From Geomicrobium halophilum (GTDB lineage: Bacteria; Bacillota; Bacilli; Bacillales; Marinococcaceae), in assembly GCF_014207655.1 (NCBI RefSeq), contig NZ_JACHHJ010000006.1, positions 62,001 through 126,000 on the forward strand: a DNA stretch of 64,000 nt, given 5' to 3'. Positions 17,183-25,933 of the stretch are shown piece by piece. A model generated the notes under the pieces. That model was given only the letters and a program-made list of their open reading frames with translations. It was not told where the DNA came from and did not search any database. Every line of letters starts with the position of its first letter. The stretch's first letter is position 1. The translations under genes and the position numbers were made by a program.

Positions 17183-19444
17183 GTGAGCGATGAACATAAG
17201 GAATGGGACGAAGAGAAAGCTAGGCTGCAAACCGTCATCTCTCAAATTCAAAAGAAAAAGGAGCAGCTGCAAGAGGATATATCGGAACTAAAAGAGGATG
17301 TTCTAGAACTACGGCAGACATTTTGGGATGATGTGACGGTCAATCTTGACGAACCAGATGATGTTATCGAAACGCAGGCAAGTATGAAGCAGCGCGCAGA
17401 GTTGCTCAGCGAACGTGAACGCAGTCACGGCCTTTTCCATCAACAATCCAAGACATTAAGAAGGTTGGAAGATGCCCCTTATTTTGGCCGGATTGATTTT
17501 AGGGAAGATGGGGATACAGAAGCTGAATCTGTATACATAGGCATCGCCTCATTAATGGATGAGAACGATGAGGAATTCTTGATTTATGATTGGCGGGCTC
17601 CGATCTCTAGCATGTACTATGATTTTGCACCTGGGCGTGCCCATTACCCTACATTGGACGGTGGAGTAGAAGGAGAGATTACGTTAAAGCGTCAGTACAT
17701 CGTTAAATCGGGAAAGCTCGAGGGGATGTTTGATACCGGGCTCACGATTGGTGATGAACTGCTGCAGTCATTGCTCGGACAGCAATCATCCCCGCAAATG
17801 AAGAGTATCGTGGCGTCCATTCAACGGGAGCAAAATCAAGTGATTCGTAATGAAAAAAGCAAAACCCTCATCGTTCACGGGGTTGCAGGCAGCGGAAAAA
17901 CGTCAGCAGCTTTGCAGCGTGTGGCTTACTTGCTCTATAAGCACCGGGAGAAAATGAATGCTGGCAATATGGTGTTATTTTCACCAAACCCCCTTTTCAA
18001 TAGATATGTTTCCAATGTATTGCCTGAATTAGGCGAAGAGAATCTCCAGCAAACGACGCTGCATCAGCACTTTCAGAAACGTTTAGCGAAAGGTTGGCAA
18101 TTGGAAAGCCCCTATGCCCATCTGGAGTATTTTTTATCGGAGCAGGAAAACTCTGTTCGTTCTAGAGGTTTAGAGATTAAAACGAGTCCGCAGCTTGGCG
18201 AGCAATTGGATGCCTATTTATCTTCTCTTTCTGATGCCGGTCTTATTTTTAAAGATTTATTTCTCTTAGGAGATATCTGGGTGTCCAAGAATCAGTTACA
18301 GGAATATTTCTATCGACTTGACGTAAATATCTCCATCCCCAATCGTCTGGAGCTGGTGGCCGAGTGGCTCCAAACGATGCTAAGAATTACGGAGAGAGAG
18401 GAACGGTATAAAGCTTGGGTCGATGAAGAAATGGAGATGTTAGATCAGGAAACATATAGGCGTGCGTATGAGAAGGTTCATCAGACATTTAATGATCAAA
18501 TGTCGGAAGAGGAACTATTACGTAAGCTTGTTGTGCGTCGTAAGGTTAAACCGTTAAGAAGGAAAATCGAAGCTTTTGATTTATTAGATGTGGAATCATT
18601 ATATATCCAGTTTTATCGTTGGCAAGAAAATAAAGTGATTGCAGAAGAAACGGTCTATGCCTTTCAAAATAAGGAGATGCATTGGGAAGATGCCGCCCCT
18701 TTTTTCTTTCTTGAAGATCAGTTAAAAGGCCGGCCTGCATACGCAGATATTCGTCATATATTCATTGATGAGGCTCAAGATTACTCGGGGATTCAAATCC
18801 GATATTTGCAAAACTTGTTTCCCTATACCCGAATGACTTTGTTGGGGGATGTAAATCAGGCGGTTCATGCCCATACAAGCGCTGGATATTCCCCCCTTGT
18901 CCAAGAAGCCGCTGAGAAAAACCAGGAAACGATCACTCTCTTGAGAAGTTATCGCTCGACACAACCCATTGTAGAGTTTACAAAGCAACTGATTCCGAAC
19001 GGAGAACAAATTGAATCATTTGAACGTTCAGGTCCTAGGCCTGAAATCATAAAAACAGAGAGCTTAGAACAGCATGAACAGTCGTTAGGTTCTATGGTGG
19101 AAGATTTGCAAAAACGCGCCCCTGGAACGATCGCGGTTATTACCAAAACGTTTGCTGAAAGTGAGCAAGTATGGCAGTGGCTCGAGAAAAAAGGCCTTAA
19201 TGCACAACTCATCAATGAACACACGACTGATTTTAAGGAAGAATTGATGGTCTTGCCTATTTACCTTGCCAAAGGTATCGAGTTCGATGTAGTGGTCATT
19301 GATGATGCATCTTCAAACAAGTATCACGAGGAACGGGATCGCTATTTGCTTTATACGGCATGTACACGTGCGATGCATGAGCTCTACCTCTATACAAATG
19401 GTCAGCCGTCGCCTTTTATTACCGGTCTTTCTCAGGAAAGTTAA
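17183..19444 (+). CDS. helD: RNA polymerase recycling factor HelD (UvrD/Rep-like ATPase)
   Basis: Superfamily 1 helicase-like ATPase that binds RNA polymerase and releases it from stalled or post-termination complexes. 753 residues. The N-terminal 90 residues form the coiled-coil arm (EEKARLQTVISQIQKKKEQL and following) that enters the secondary channel in B. subtilis HelD. Walker A VAGSGKTS lies near residue 234, Walker B/DEAQD near 528, and late helicase motifs near 690-715 (LAKGIEFDVVVID). GTG 17183 is the start: AAGGAG lies eight bases upstream. Monocistronic, with its own TTGAAA/TATAAT promoter. Confidence 0.9.
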   Translation: MSDEHKEWDEEKARLQTVISQIQKKKEQLQEDISELKEDVLELRQTFWDDVTVNLDEPDDVIETQASMKQRAELLSERERSHGLFHQQSKTLRRLEDAPYFGRIDFREDGDTEAESVYIGIASLMDENDEEFLIYDWRAPISSMYYDFAPGRAHYPTLDGGVEGEITLKRQYIVKSGKLEGMFDTGLTIGDELLQSLLGQQSSPQMKSIVASIQREQNQVIRNEKSKTLIVHGVAGSGKTSAALQRVAYLLYKHREKMNAGNMVLFSPNPLFNRYVSNVLPELGEENLQQTTLHQHFQKRLAKGWQLESPYAHLEYFLSEQENSVRSRGLEIKTSPQLGEQLDAYLSSLSDAGLIFKDLFLLGDIWVSKNQLQEYFYRLDVNISIPNRLELVAEWLQTMLRITEREERYKAWVDEEMEMLDQETYRRAYEKVHQTFNDQMSEEELLRKLVVRRKVKPLRRKIEAFDLLDVESLYIQFYRWQENKVIAEETVYAFQNKEMHWEDAAPFFFLEDQLKGRPAYADIRHIFIDEAQDYSGIQIRYLQNLFPYTRMTLLGDVNQAVHAHTSAGYSPLVQEAAEKNQETITLLRSYRSTQPIVEFTKQLIPNGEQIESFERSGPRPEIIKTESLEQHEQSLGSMVEDLQKRAPGTIAVITKTFAESEQVWQWLEKKGLNAQLINEHTTDFKEELMVLPIYLAKGIEFDVVVIDDASSNKYHEERDRYLLYTACTRAMHELYLYTNGQPSPFITGLSQES

Positions 19445-19483
19445 GTCGCAGGCTAAAATCAAGGCGATGTCTCAAAAATATTT

Positions 19484-19592
19484 GCGCCGGTGAAAGCACT
19501 TTCGCCGAATTCCTTAGCCTTAGCGCCGAATAATCGTGCTGTGCGCTGAATTCTCGCTTGCTTCCGCCGAAAAACGAAGGATTGCGCCGAAA
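19484..19592 (+). repeat. phased GCGCYGAA repeat array, locus B (six units)
   Basis: Six imperfect copies of GCGCYGAA(T). The final G of the YYG core lies at 19489, 19507, 19528, 19548, 19569 and 19589, giving steps of 18, 21, 20, 21 and 20. The spacers between cores are unrelated to one another. It starts 40 bases downstream of the helD stop codon. The first unit is the most divergent (gcgccggtgaa). Shared with loci at 2170-2220 and 32558-32655. Confidence 0.75.
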
Positions 19593-19869
19593 TATTGGAT
19601 CTTCCCTCTGAAAGGGAAGAAGAGCCGATTGAAGGAGGCCCTTTTGGAAAAGCCTCTTTTGGTTGACATGTGTACACGCTTATACCCCTAAGTCCGATGT
19701 AGGGTTACTTCTACGGTGGTTTAATGATGTATAACATTGAGCGAGTATCCGTGTAGAAGCATATATGACTTAGTCCAAGCGTAGTTCCGGTGTCTTACTC
19801 ACTGGGAAATTTTTTGTTTCCTTATTATGTAAGCAAAGCCACTCAGCCGAAACCGGCGTGTTGAACTTA

Positions 19870-20006
19870 ACGTTTGACGATGGCGAGATTTTTGTTGATT
19901 TTGTTCCTTATTTGTTCACGATAATCAGATTGTGTATCAATACCTAGAAGAGATTTCGATCAATGCTGCTGTAGATAAAGAAGGAACAATTACTGAGGTA
20001 GAATAG
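19870..20006 (+). pseudogene. possible decayed short coding sequence
   Basis: Two reading-frame pieces look protein-like. One is TFDDGEIFVDFVPY (from 19870); the other, in another frame, reads DNQIVYQYLEEISI and on to the stop at 20006. A terminator follows at once, as after a real gene. No family recognised. The rest of the 19593-20060 gap shows nothing I can name. Confidence 0.3.
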
Positions 20007-20011
20007 TACGG

Positions 20012-20041
20012 AGGCGTCGCGCATAAGCGGCGTCTTTTTTT
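20012..20041 (+). terminator. rho-independent terminator
   Basis: Nine-pair stem AGGCGTCGC (20012-20020) with GCGGCGTCT (20027-20035), two G-U pairs, loop GCATAA, then seven T. It ends whatever transcript crosses 19870-20006 and insulates the SOS operon. Confidence 0.7.
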
Positions 20042-20067
20042 GTTCCCAGTAATTTCTAGTTATAAAA

Positions 20068-20109
20068 CGAACAAGAGTTTGCTATACTGTTGTGTAGAAC
20101 ATTAGTTCT
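20068..20109 (+). promoter_or_regulatory. two LexA (SOS) boxes flanking the -10 element
   Basis: Box 2, AGAACATTAGTTCT (20096-20109), is a perfect GAAC-N4-GTTC palindrome. Box 1, CGAACAAGAGTTTG (20068-20081), differs from CGAAC-N4-GTTCG at one base. Between them lies TATACT (20083-20088), so bound LexA would cover the promoter from both sides. 20-60 bases upstream of the Y-family polymerase gene. Confidence 0.8.
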
Positions 20110-20131
20110 CGTAAGAGGTGACATTCGTATC

Positions 20132-21379
20132 ATGGTGGCGCAGCATTCAAGAACGGTTTTTCTCATCGATATGCAGTCGTTTTTTACAAGTATTGAAAAG
20201 GTGGAGAATAGCAGTTTGGATGATCAACCTGTCGTGGTTGCAGGAGATCCGAAAATTCGCAGCGGGGTCATCCTTGCCGCTTGTCCTCTGGCGAAGAAAT
20301 GGGGTGTGCAAACGGCAGAAGCGTTATGGGAAGCGGAAAGTAAATGCCCTTATCTTGTGGTAGTGAAGCCGCGCATGCAGTTGTATCTTGATGTGTCGGT
20401 GAGTATCGCGGCTTCGTTAGAGTCTTTCACCGATGAAGTAGAACCATATAGTATTGATGAAATCTTCGTGGAAATGACGAATATCCTTCCTGGATTGGGC
20501 AGGACCGCTGAAGAGGCTGCGGAAATGATCATCACAAAAATTTACCGTGAAACGGGGGTCGTCGCTCGTGTCGGCATTGGCCCGAACAAAGTGATGGCGA
20601 AAATGGCGTGCGATCATTTTTCAAAAAAACAGCCTGGCGGCGTCTTCCATCTTCATGAAAATAACCTGCAGGAGAAACTGTGGCCGCTTTCGGTCGGTTC
20701 CATGTTCGGCGTGGGCATGCGGATGGCCCGTCATTTTCAGGACATGGGTATTCGTACGATCGGGCAGTTGGCGCGGGCAAACCTGACTGATTTACGAAAA
20801 CGCTGGGGTGTTAACGGGGAGTTGCTCTTTCGGACAGCGCACGGTAGGGATGAGTCACCTGTTACTATTGACACCCATATTCGCAGAAAAGCGATCGGGC
20901 ACCACATGACGTTGCCGCGGGATTATCGGTCGTGGGACGAAATTAAGGTAGTTCTTTTGGAATTAAGTGAGGAAGTGGCTCGGCGTGTGCGGGCGAACCA
21001 TTATCTCGGGACGACGGTGACCGTAAGTGCCCGCGGGCATGATTTTTTCGATCGGCCTTCAGGTTTTCACCGTCAGGTCAAGCTCTATGACTTCACCAAT
21101 GATGGGAATGTGATTTACGAGACGGTGAAAAAGTTATTCTTGACTCATTGGAATCGTGATCCAGTACGAAGTCTTGGCGTCAGCCTCGATGGGTTAACGA
21201 CAGATGAAGAGCGGCAGCTGAGCTTATTTTACCCCGAGCGGGACCGGGAAATGCTCAACCATACCGTGGATGATTTGAAAAATAAATATGGTTCGGCAGC
21301 TGTGCTGCGGGCGTCCTCCTTGACCGCGGGAGGGCAAGCGCTACTGCGTGCCCAAAAGCTCGGCGGCCATTATAAATAG
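20132..21379 (+). CDS. Y-family DNA polymerase (UvrX/YqjW type), SOS-induced
   Basis: Error-prone translesion polymerase of the ImpB/MucB/SamB family, about 415 residues, matching YqjW/UvrX rather than DinB. The palm begins VFLIDMQSFFTSIE with the first catalytic Asp near residue 10. The catalytic SIDEIF lies near 107, and the helix-hairpin-helix region MFGVGMRMARHFQDMGIRTI near 190-210. I take ATG 20132 as start (GAGGTGA upstream); the frame is open to 20090 but that would place the start inside the LexA box. Two SOS boxes precede it and a YolD-like gene follows by 11 bases, the same pairing as yqjW-yqjX. Confidence 0.9.
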   Translation: MVAQHSRTVFLIDMQSFFTSIEKVENSSLDDQPVVVAGDPKIRSGVILAACPLAKKWGVQTAEALWEAESKCPYLVVVKPRMQLYLDVSVSIAASLESFTDEVEPYSIDEIFVEMTNILPGLGRTAEEAAEMIITKIYRETGVVARVGIGPNKVMAKMACDHFSKKQPGGVFHLHENNLQEKLWPLSVGSMFGVGMRMARHFQDMGIRTIGQLARANLTDLRKRWGVNGELLFRTAHGRDESPVTIDTHIRRKAIGHHMTLPRDYRSWDEIKVVLLELSEEVARRVRANHYLGTTVTVSARGHDFFDRPSGFHRQVKLYDFTNDGNVIYETVKKLFLTHWNRDPVRSLGVSLDGLTTDEERQLSLFYPERDREMLNHTVDDLKNKYGSAAVLRASSLTAGGQALLRAQKLGGHYK

Positions 21380-21390
21380 GGGGGATTGTG

Positions 21391-21726
21391 ATGAATAAGT
21401 TAACGCCTGGAAGTAATATGCGGTGGGAAAGCAGCCGGATGATATTGCCAGAACACCGGGAGCAATGGCTGTGTTATCGCGAGCAGCAACAAAAGGTGGC
21501 TCGGCCGCTGCTTGATGAGCAGCGCTGGTCTGAAATTGAATGGGTACTTAGGGAAGGGATGAATGAAAACGCTTCCCTCGTCTTTACGTATTGGGAGAAC
21601 GGGGCCGTTTACAAGGTAGTAGGCACTTGTCAGTTCATCGACCATACATTCAAACAATTCCGTGTACATGCGGAAGACGGGGAAGCGTATTACCTCGATT
21701 TTTCGGCGATTGTCAACGTGGAATGA
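21391..21726 (+). CDS. YolD-like protein
   Basis: About 111 residues, YolD/YqjX family. Key features are MRWESSRMILPEHREQWL near the N-terminus and a closing beta segment (KVVGTCQFIDHTFKQFRVHA, YLDFSAIVNVE). Members are encoded next to Y-family polymerases and are thought to partner them, in the manner of UmuD for UmuC; the mechanism is not established. AGGGGGG lies six bases before ATG 21391. Co-transcribed with the polymerase under LexA control; a terminator follows. Confidence 0.88.
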   Translation: MNKLTPGSNMRWESSRMILPEHREQWLCYREQQQKVARPLLDEQRWSEIEWVLREGMNENASLVFTYWENGAVYKVVGTCQFIDHTFKQFRVHAEDGEAYYLDFSAIVNVE

Positions 21727-21743
21727 TCGATTTTTGATAAGAA

Positions 21744-21785
21744 GGGGGCTCTCTGCGATCATTGTAGCCCCTGTTAAAAAAAAGG
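21744..21785 (+). terminator. terminator of the polymerase-yolD operon
   Basis: GGGGCT at 21745-21750 pairs with AGCCCC at 21766-21771. The sequence after it is A-rich rather than T-rich on the plus strand, so it is not ideal. The remaining gap 21786-22097 contains no gene, tRNA or repeat that I can see. Confidence 0.45.
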
Positions 21786-22097
21786 TGACGCATTTCACCG
21801 CTTAGAGGGATCATTGATCAAAAAGCGGTGTCATAAACGACTCATGGCACCACAAATATCGAAAATGTCAATATGAGGTGCATAGAGGGATATTTCACTA
21901 AATGTTGGAGTGAGTGATTCAGCCATCGTGCACGATACAAACGACAGAGCAAAGGCTGAATGATATGTTAGGAATCTTATTCACCGTTGTCACGTTCTCT
22001 CAGCCATTTTGTTGGTATCGTGGGTGTCTATGAAAGCAGAATAGCGGAAGGGTGTTCGTAGCCTTCCGCAGATCCGCCCTTTCATGTTGTCCTTTGG

Positions 22098-23546
22098 TTA
22101 CAAAATCGGTGAGAGTAAGCGGGAGATTGATTCCTTGAAACGGATCCACATTCCCCGGTCATGGTAACGTTGTTGGGTCATTTCAGAAGAGTTTTTCTGA
22201 TCTTCTTCAAAAATCGCCGCTAATTTTTCACCCGTTGCTTGATGATATAAGAAAACGTTCACTTCGAAATTCAGACGAAAGCTGCGCATATCGATGTTCG
22301 CGGTGCCAATCGAACCGATGCTGTGATCGACGACGATCATTTTTGAATGAATAAAACCTTTTTCATAAATATAAAAACGCACGCCGGCCTTAAGGAGTTC
22401 TCCCATGTGGGAATATGTCGCCCAATAGACGAAAATGTGATCCGGCTTGTTTGGAATCATAACGCGAACATCCTTGCCAGCAAGGGCGGCAATGCGTAAG
22501 GCATCGAGGAGGCTGGCATCCGGGATGAAATAAGGTGTTTGGATAAATACAGACTCATGGGCGGATGTGATCATTTTAATATAACCGTTTTTAATTTGTT
22601 CCCACTCAGAATCGGGGCCGCTCGAGACGATTTGCGCAGCGATATCTCCTTTTGTTTTTTGCTCTAGAAAAAAGCGGGGGGCATATTCTATCTCGTGATT
22701 TTTAGAAGCTTGATTCCAATCGAGAATGAAGCGGGTTTGTACCGCATTGACGGCAGATCCTTGCAAACGTAAATGGCTGTCGCGCCAGTAGCCCATTTTT
22801 TTGCTATGCCCCAAGTATTCATCACCGACGTTAAACCCGCCGACATATGCGATTGCTCCATCAATAATGACCATCTTGCGGTGATTGCGGTAATTGAGCC
22901 GGGAGTTTATATAAGGAATACGAGAAGGGAAAAACACCCCGACCTCACCGCCCGCTTCAGCCAGCGCGCGAAAGTGCTTGCGGGAAAGCTTCCTCGATCC
23001 CATATCATCGTAGAGTACGCGAACTTCTATCCCTTCCTGGGCTTTCTCTGTGAGGAGCCGGATAATGCGCTGACCGATATTATCGTTCCGGAATATGTAA
23101 TATTGTAAATGAATATGATCCTTCGCAGCTGCAATATCAGCTAGTAATTGCGAAAATTTATCCACCCCGTCTGTAAAAACATCAATGTCATTGTCTTGGG
23201 TTAATACAGCACCATCGCTTCGTAGAAGCATCGTGATCAAGTTACGGCTATTGCTTGATGTTTCACACCGAAAATCAAAGCTATTGTCATTCATGGTACG
23301 CAATTGCTCAGTAATTAAATCTTTTAAACCAATTTTTTCAATGCCATCCCAATGGAACAAACGCTTTCGACTTAAGTTTTGACCGAGCACCAAATACAGC
23401 ACGAATCCGAGGAAGGGGATAAATGTAAGAATGAGCAGCCAGGCCCAGGTGGCTTGGATATCGCGTCGTTCCATAAAGACGATAATAGCGCCAAATACGA
23501 TATTAATAAATACTAATAACCCGAATAAAATTGAGAAAACTTCCAT
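22098..23546 (-). CDS. cls: cardiolipin synthase (phospholipase D family)
   Basis: Joins two phosphatidylglycerol molecules into cardiolipin at the membrane. About 482 residues. Two N-terminal membrane segments (FSILFGLLVFINIVFGAIIV; WAWLLILTFIPFLGFVLYLV) precede two HKD motifs, HRKMVIIDG near 222 and HSKMIVVD near 402, each followed by GG/GS..N as required. ATG 23546 fits GGGGGTGA; the open frame runs 12 residues further upstream without a site. Monocistronic, and convergent with the yolD operon. Confidence 0.93.
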   Translation of the reverse strand: MEVFSILFGLLVFINIVFGAIIVFMERRDIQATWAWLLILTFIPFLGFVLYLVLGQNLSRKRLFHWDGIEKIGLKDLITEQLRTMNDNSFDFRCETSSNSRNLITMLLRSDGAVLTQDNDIDVFTDGVDKFSQLLADIAAAKDHIHLQYYIFRNDNIGQRIIRLLTEKAQEGIEVRVLYDDMGSRKLSRKHFRALAEAGGEVGVFFPSRIPYINSRLNYRNHRKMVIIDGAIAYVGGFNVGDEYLGHSKKMGYWRDSHLRLQGSAVNAVQTRFILDWNQASKNHEIEYAPRFFLEQKTKGDIAAQIVSSGPDSEWEQIKNGYIKMITSAHESVFIQTPYFIPDASLLDALRIAALAGKDVRVMIPNKPDHIFVYWATYSHMGELLKAGVRFYIYEKGFIHSKMIVVDHSIGSIGTANIDMRSFRLNFEVNVFLYHQATGEKLAAIFEEDQKNSSEMTQQRYHDRGMWIRFKESISRLLSPIL

Positions 23547-23668
23547 AGTCACCCCCGTATTTCCCTTTCTCCATATTATCATGATTGGCTAAGCCATGTC
23601 TTTCCTCAGAAGTGAGAAGTATACCCACAACTGACTATAACTATGCTATGATAAAGAAAGGAGAAAAA

Positions 23669-23757
23669 CCACTAGGGGTGCGCGAAAAGCGCTGAGAGAA
23701 GATGAACTTCAACCCTTTGAACCTGATCCGAGAATACCGGCGGAGGAAAGTGGCGAT
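23669..23757 (+). promoter_or_regulatory. TPP riboswitch (THI element)
   Basis: Contains the conserved pieces in order: AGGGGTGC (P2/P3 side), GCTGAGAG with the pyrimidine-sensing CTGAGA at 23691-23696, then ACCCTTTGAACCTGATC (23712-23728) and the closing GCGGAGGAAAGTGG. A TATGAT-like -10 precedes it. It is followed by an intrinsic terminator just before thiD, so thiamine pyrophosphate should switch transcription off. Confidence 0.93.
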
Positions 23758-23796
23758 GAGACGCAGAGATTTACGTAAGTTTCCTGCTCATATTTC

Positions 23797-23822
23797 CGCC
23801 ACCTTCGCCGGGTGGCTTTTTT
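23797..23822 (+). terminator. riboswitch expression-platform terminator
   Basis: GCCACC (23798-23803) pairs with GGTGGC (23811-23816), loop TTCGCCG, then six T. The 5' arm together with upstream AAGTGGCG (23748-23755) can form the alternative antiterminator, because GTGGC there complements GCCAC. Confidence 0.85.
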
Positions 23823-23841
23823 AATAGAGGGGGAAACAGAC

Positions 23842-24654
23842 ATGACAGAAATCGCGAAAGCGTTAACCATTGCAGGTACGGACCCGAGTGGAGGTGCAGG
23901 GATCCACGCAGATTTAAAAACATTTCAGGAAATCGGTGTGTATGGCATGAGTGTCATTACATCGGTGGTCAGTCAAAATACGCTCGGTGTTAAGTCTTTT
24001 GTTGATCTCGAGCTTGATTTTGTAGAAAGCCAGTTCGATGCCGTATTCGAAGACATTCATCCCAATGCAGTGAAATCCGGAATGCTTTCAACACCTGAAG
24101 TGATGAACCTTACAGCACAAAAATTAAAAGAAGCACGTGTAGCCAACTATGTGCTCGACCCCGTCATGATTGCGTCAAGTGGACATGAGCTTATTTCTGA
24201 AGAGGCGAGGGTTGCGGTCGCCAAAGAGCTTCTTCCGTTGGCAACGGTCGTTACACCAAATTTGCCAGAAGCGGAGATGCTGACGAAAAGGACGATCAAA
24301 ACGGTTAGTGATATGAAAGAAGCAGGTCGTGTGCTTGTAGAGGAATATGGAGCGAAAGCTGCTTTAATTAAAGGCGGGCACTATGAAGGTGAAGCCGATG
24401 ATTACTTGTACGACGGCGGAACGTTCGAGAAATTTTCCGCGGAGCGCTTTGATACGAAGCATACTCACGGCAGCGGCTGCACGTATGCGGCGGTAATTAC
24501 CGCAGGGCTTGCGAATGGGAAAAGTCTCTATGACGCGGTTTCAGATGGAAAAGCGTATATTACGGCCGCCATATCCAACCCTTTAAATATCGGGAAAGGA
24601 CAAGGTCCCACGAATCATTGGGGTCATCGGTGGTCAGCGATTCAATCAACTTGA
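23842..24654 (+). CDS. thiD: hydroxymethylpyrimidine/phosphomethylpyrimidine kinase
   Basis: Phosphorylates HMP and HMP-P in thiamine pyrimidine synthesis or salvage. 270 residues, ribokinase fold. AGTDPSGGAG near residue 11-20 binds HMP, DPVMIASSG lies near 105, and the anion-hole/catalytic THGSGCTYAA near 210. ATG 23842 has AGGGGGAAA upstream; the in-frame ATG at 23812 lies inside the terminator hairpin and is rejected. It is directly behind a TPP riboswitch, which confirms the thiamine role over pyridoxal kinase activity. No other thi genes are nearby, suggesting salvage or a dispersed regulon. Confidence 0.95.
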   Translation: MTEIAKALTIAGTDPSGGAGIHADLKTFQEIGVYGMSVITSVVSQNTLGVKSFVDLELDFVESQFDAVFEDIHPNAVKSGMLSTPEVMNLTAQKLKEARVANYVLDPVMIASSGHELISEEARVAVAKELLPLATVVTPNLPEAEMLTKRTIKTVSDMKEAGRVLVEEYGAKAALIKGGHYEGEADDYLYDGGTFEKFSAERFDTKHTHGSGCTYAAVITAGLANGKSLYDAVSDGKAYITAAISNPLNIGKGQGPTNHWGHRWSAIQST

Positions 24655-24673
24655 TTCAAGAGGAGAAACGTAG

Positions 24674-25846
24674 ATGAAGGCGATCAAAGTGAGTAAAAAG
24701 GGCGCCCGCCAGTTTTTGATTACAAAATTAGGTCTTGGGGGTGCGGTCGATCAAAATGTGGCAACGGCACTCCGTTATTTGGAATGTGTACAGTTGGACC
24801 CTGTGGCCATTATCGAGCGCAATCATCATTTTGTATTCTTTAATCGTCTAAAAAGATATGAACGCTCAGATATGGAGCGGCATCTGCGCGATCGGGGAGC
24901 GTTTGAGTACTTTGCGAACGCAGCCTGCCTTATTCCTATGGAAGATTTTCCGCTTTTTAAAGCGAAAAGAAAGGAAAGCGTCCAAGATTGGAACGACAAG
25001 AGATATTTGTATAAGGATCGTATCCAGACCATCTATGATGAGCTGGCAAATCGGGGGCCATTACCGTCAAAAGCTTTCGCATCTGATAAAAAAGTTGTCG
25101 GTGCCTGGGATCGTCCTGCGAATGCAAAGACGAAGGAAACAAGTCACGTACTGCGGATGCTCTTCGAGACGGGAGAAATTCAAGTATGCGGCCGTCATGG
25201 GTCTGAACGTTATTTTGCATTAAGTCAGGACGTGATTCCTGATCAATATCAGCGTGAATCAGAAGAGCTAAGTGAAAAAGAAGCAAACGAGCGACTGGTT
25301 TATAAGTATTTACGAGCCTATCGCCTGATTGATGGGAGTGACCCCCGCTTTGGCTGGCAACGAATGAAAGCAGCGAAGCGACAGAAGAAGATGGACGAGC
25401 TCATGACCAATGGTACGCTCATCCCTGTGGAAATTGAAGATGTATCTAGAGAATACGCGGTATTAAAAGAGGATGTCGATGAGTTAATCGCTTTTGAAGC
25501 TGGTCGTCAAAAGGGAACAAACACGGTTACTTTTTTACCGCCCTTAGATAACATTATGTGGCGAAGAGAACGAATTGAGGATTTGTTCGATTTCACTTAT
25601 CGATGGGAAATTTATATTCCTCCGTCGAAAAGGCGATATGGGCCGTATACATTGCCAATTTTAATGGGGGATCAATTGATTGGGCGTGCAGACCCATGGA
25701 TGGATCGAGCGAAAAAAGTTCTAACGATTACGATCCACGAAGAAGGTTCATGGTCAAAAACACGCGCTCAACAAGTGGAGCGAGCGGCTATACGATTAGG
25801 GAAACGCTTAGGTGCCGCTGATGTTCAGCTTACAAAAAAACTGTAG
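24674..25846 (+). CDS. YcaQ-family winged-helix DNA glycosylase-like protein
   Basis: 390 residues, HTH_42/YcaQ (AlkX-like) family. In the founding members it unhooks interstrand crosslinks or removes bulky alkylated bases. Recognisable are the N-terminal VSKKGARQFLI, the family's QLDPV near residue 39 (QxD motif), RYERSDMERHL and the C-terminal winged-helix and beta part (LPILMGDQLIGRADPWMDR near 335-350). AGAGGAGA precedes ATG 24674. Only 19 bases separate it from thiD, so it is probably read from the TPP-controlled promoter, an odd pairing of DNA repair with thiamine. Confidence 0.82.
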   Translation: MKAIKVSKKGARQFLITKLGLGGAVDQNVATALRYLECVQLDPVAIIERNHHFVFFNRLKRYERSDMERHLRDRGAFEYFANAACLIPMEDFPLFKAKRKESVQDWNDKRYLYKDRIQTIYDELANRGPLPSKAFASDKKVVGAWDRPANAKTKETSHVLRMLFETGEIQVCGRHGSERYFALSQDVIPDQYQRESEELSEKEANERLVYKYLRAYRLIDGSDPRFGWQRMKAAKRQKKMDELMTNGTLIPVEIEDVSREYAVLKEDVDELIAFEAGRQKGTNTVTFLPPLDNIMWRRERIEDLFDFTYRWEIYIPPSKRRYGPYTLPILMGDQLIGRADPWMDRAKKVLTITIHEEGSWSKTRAQQVERAAIRLGKRLGAADVQLTKKL

Positions 25847-25883
25847 GCGTTCTTCCTATGTCTAAAATAAAACGCATCACATA

Positions 25884-25924
25884 TCGAAAAAAGCAGGAAC
25901 ATTAACAGTCCCTGCTTTTTCGAA
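25884..25924 (+). terminator. terminator after thiD-ycaQ
   Basis: TCGAAAAAAGCAGG (from 25884) pairs with CCTGCTTTTTCGA (ending 25924). A long, strong, nearly perfect stem with an A tract and a T tract, able to work in both directions. Confidence 0.8.
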
Positions 25925-25933
25925 ATAAGAGGA

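Noticed and set aside
19484-19592. CRISPR array
   Set aside because: The repeated core is only eight bases, spacing is 20-21 rather than about 60-70, spacers are shorter than any spacer, and no cas gene is present.
23812-23841. Upstream ATG extending thiD
   Set aside because: It lies within the riboswitch terminator stem; ATG 23842 has a good ribosome site and the normal N-terminus.
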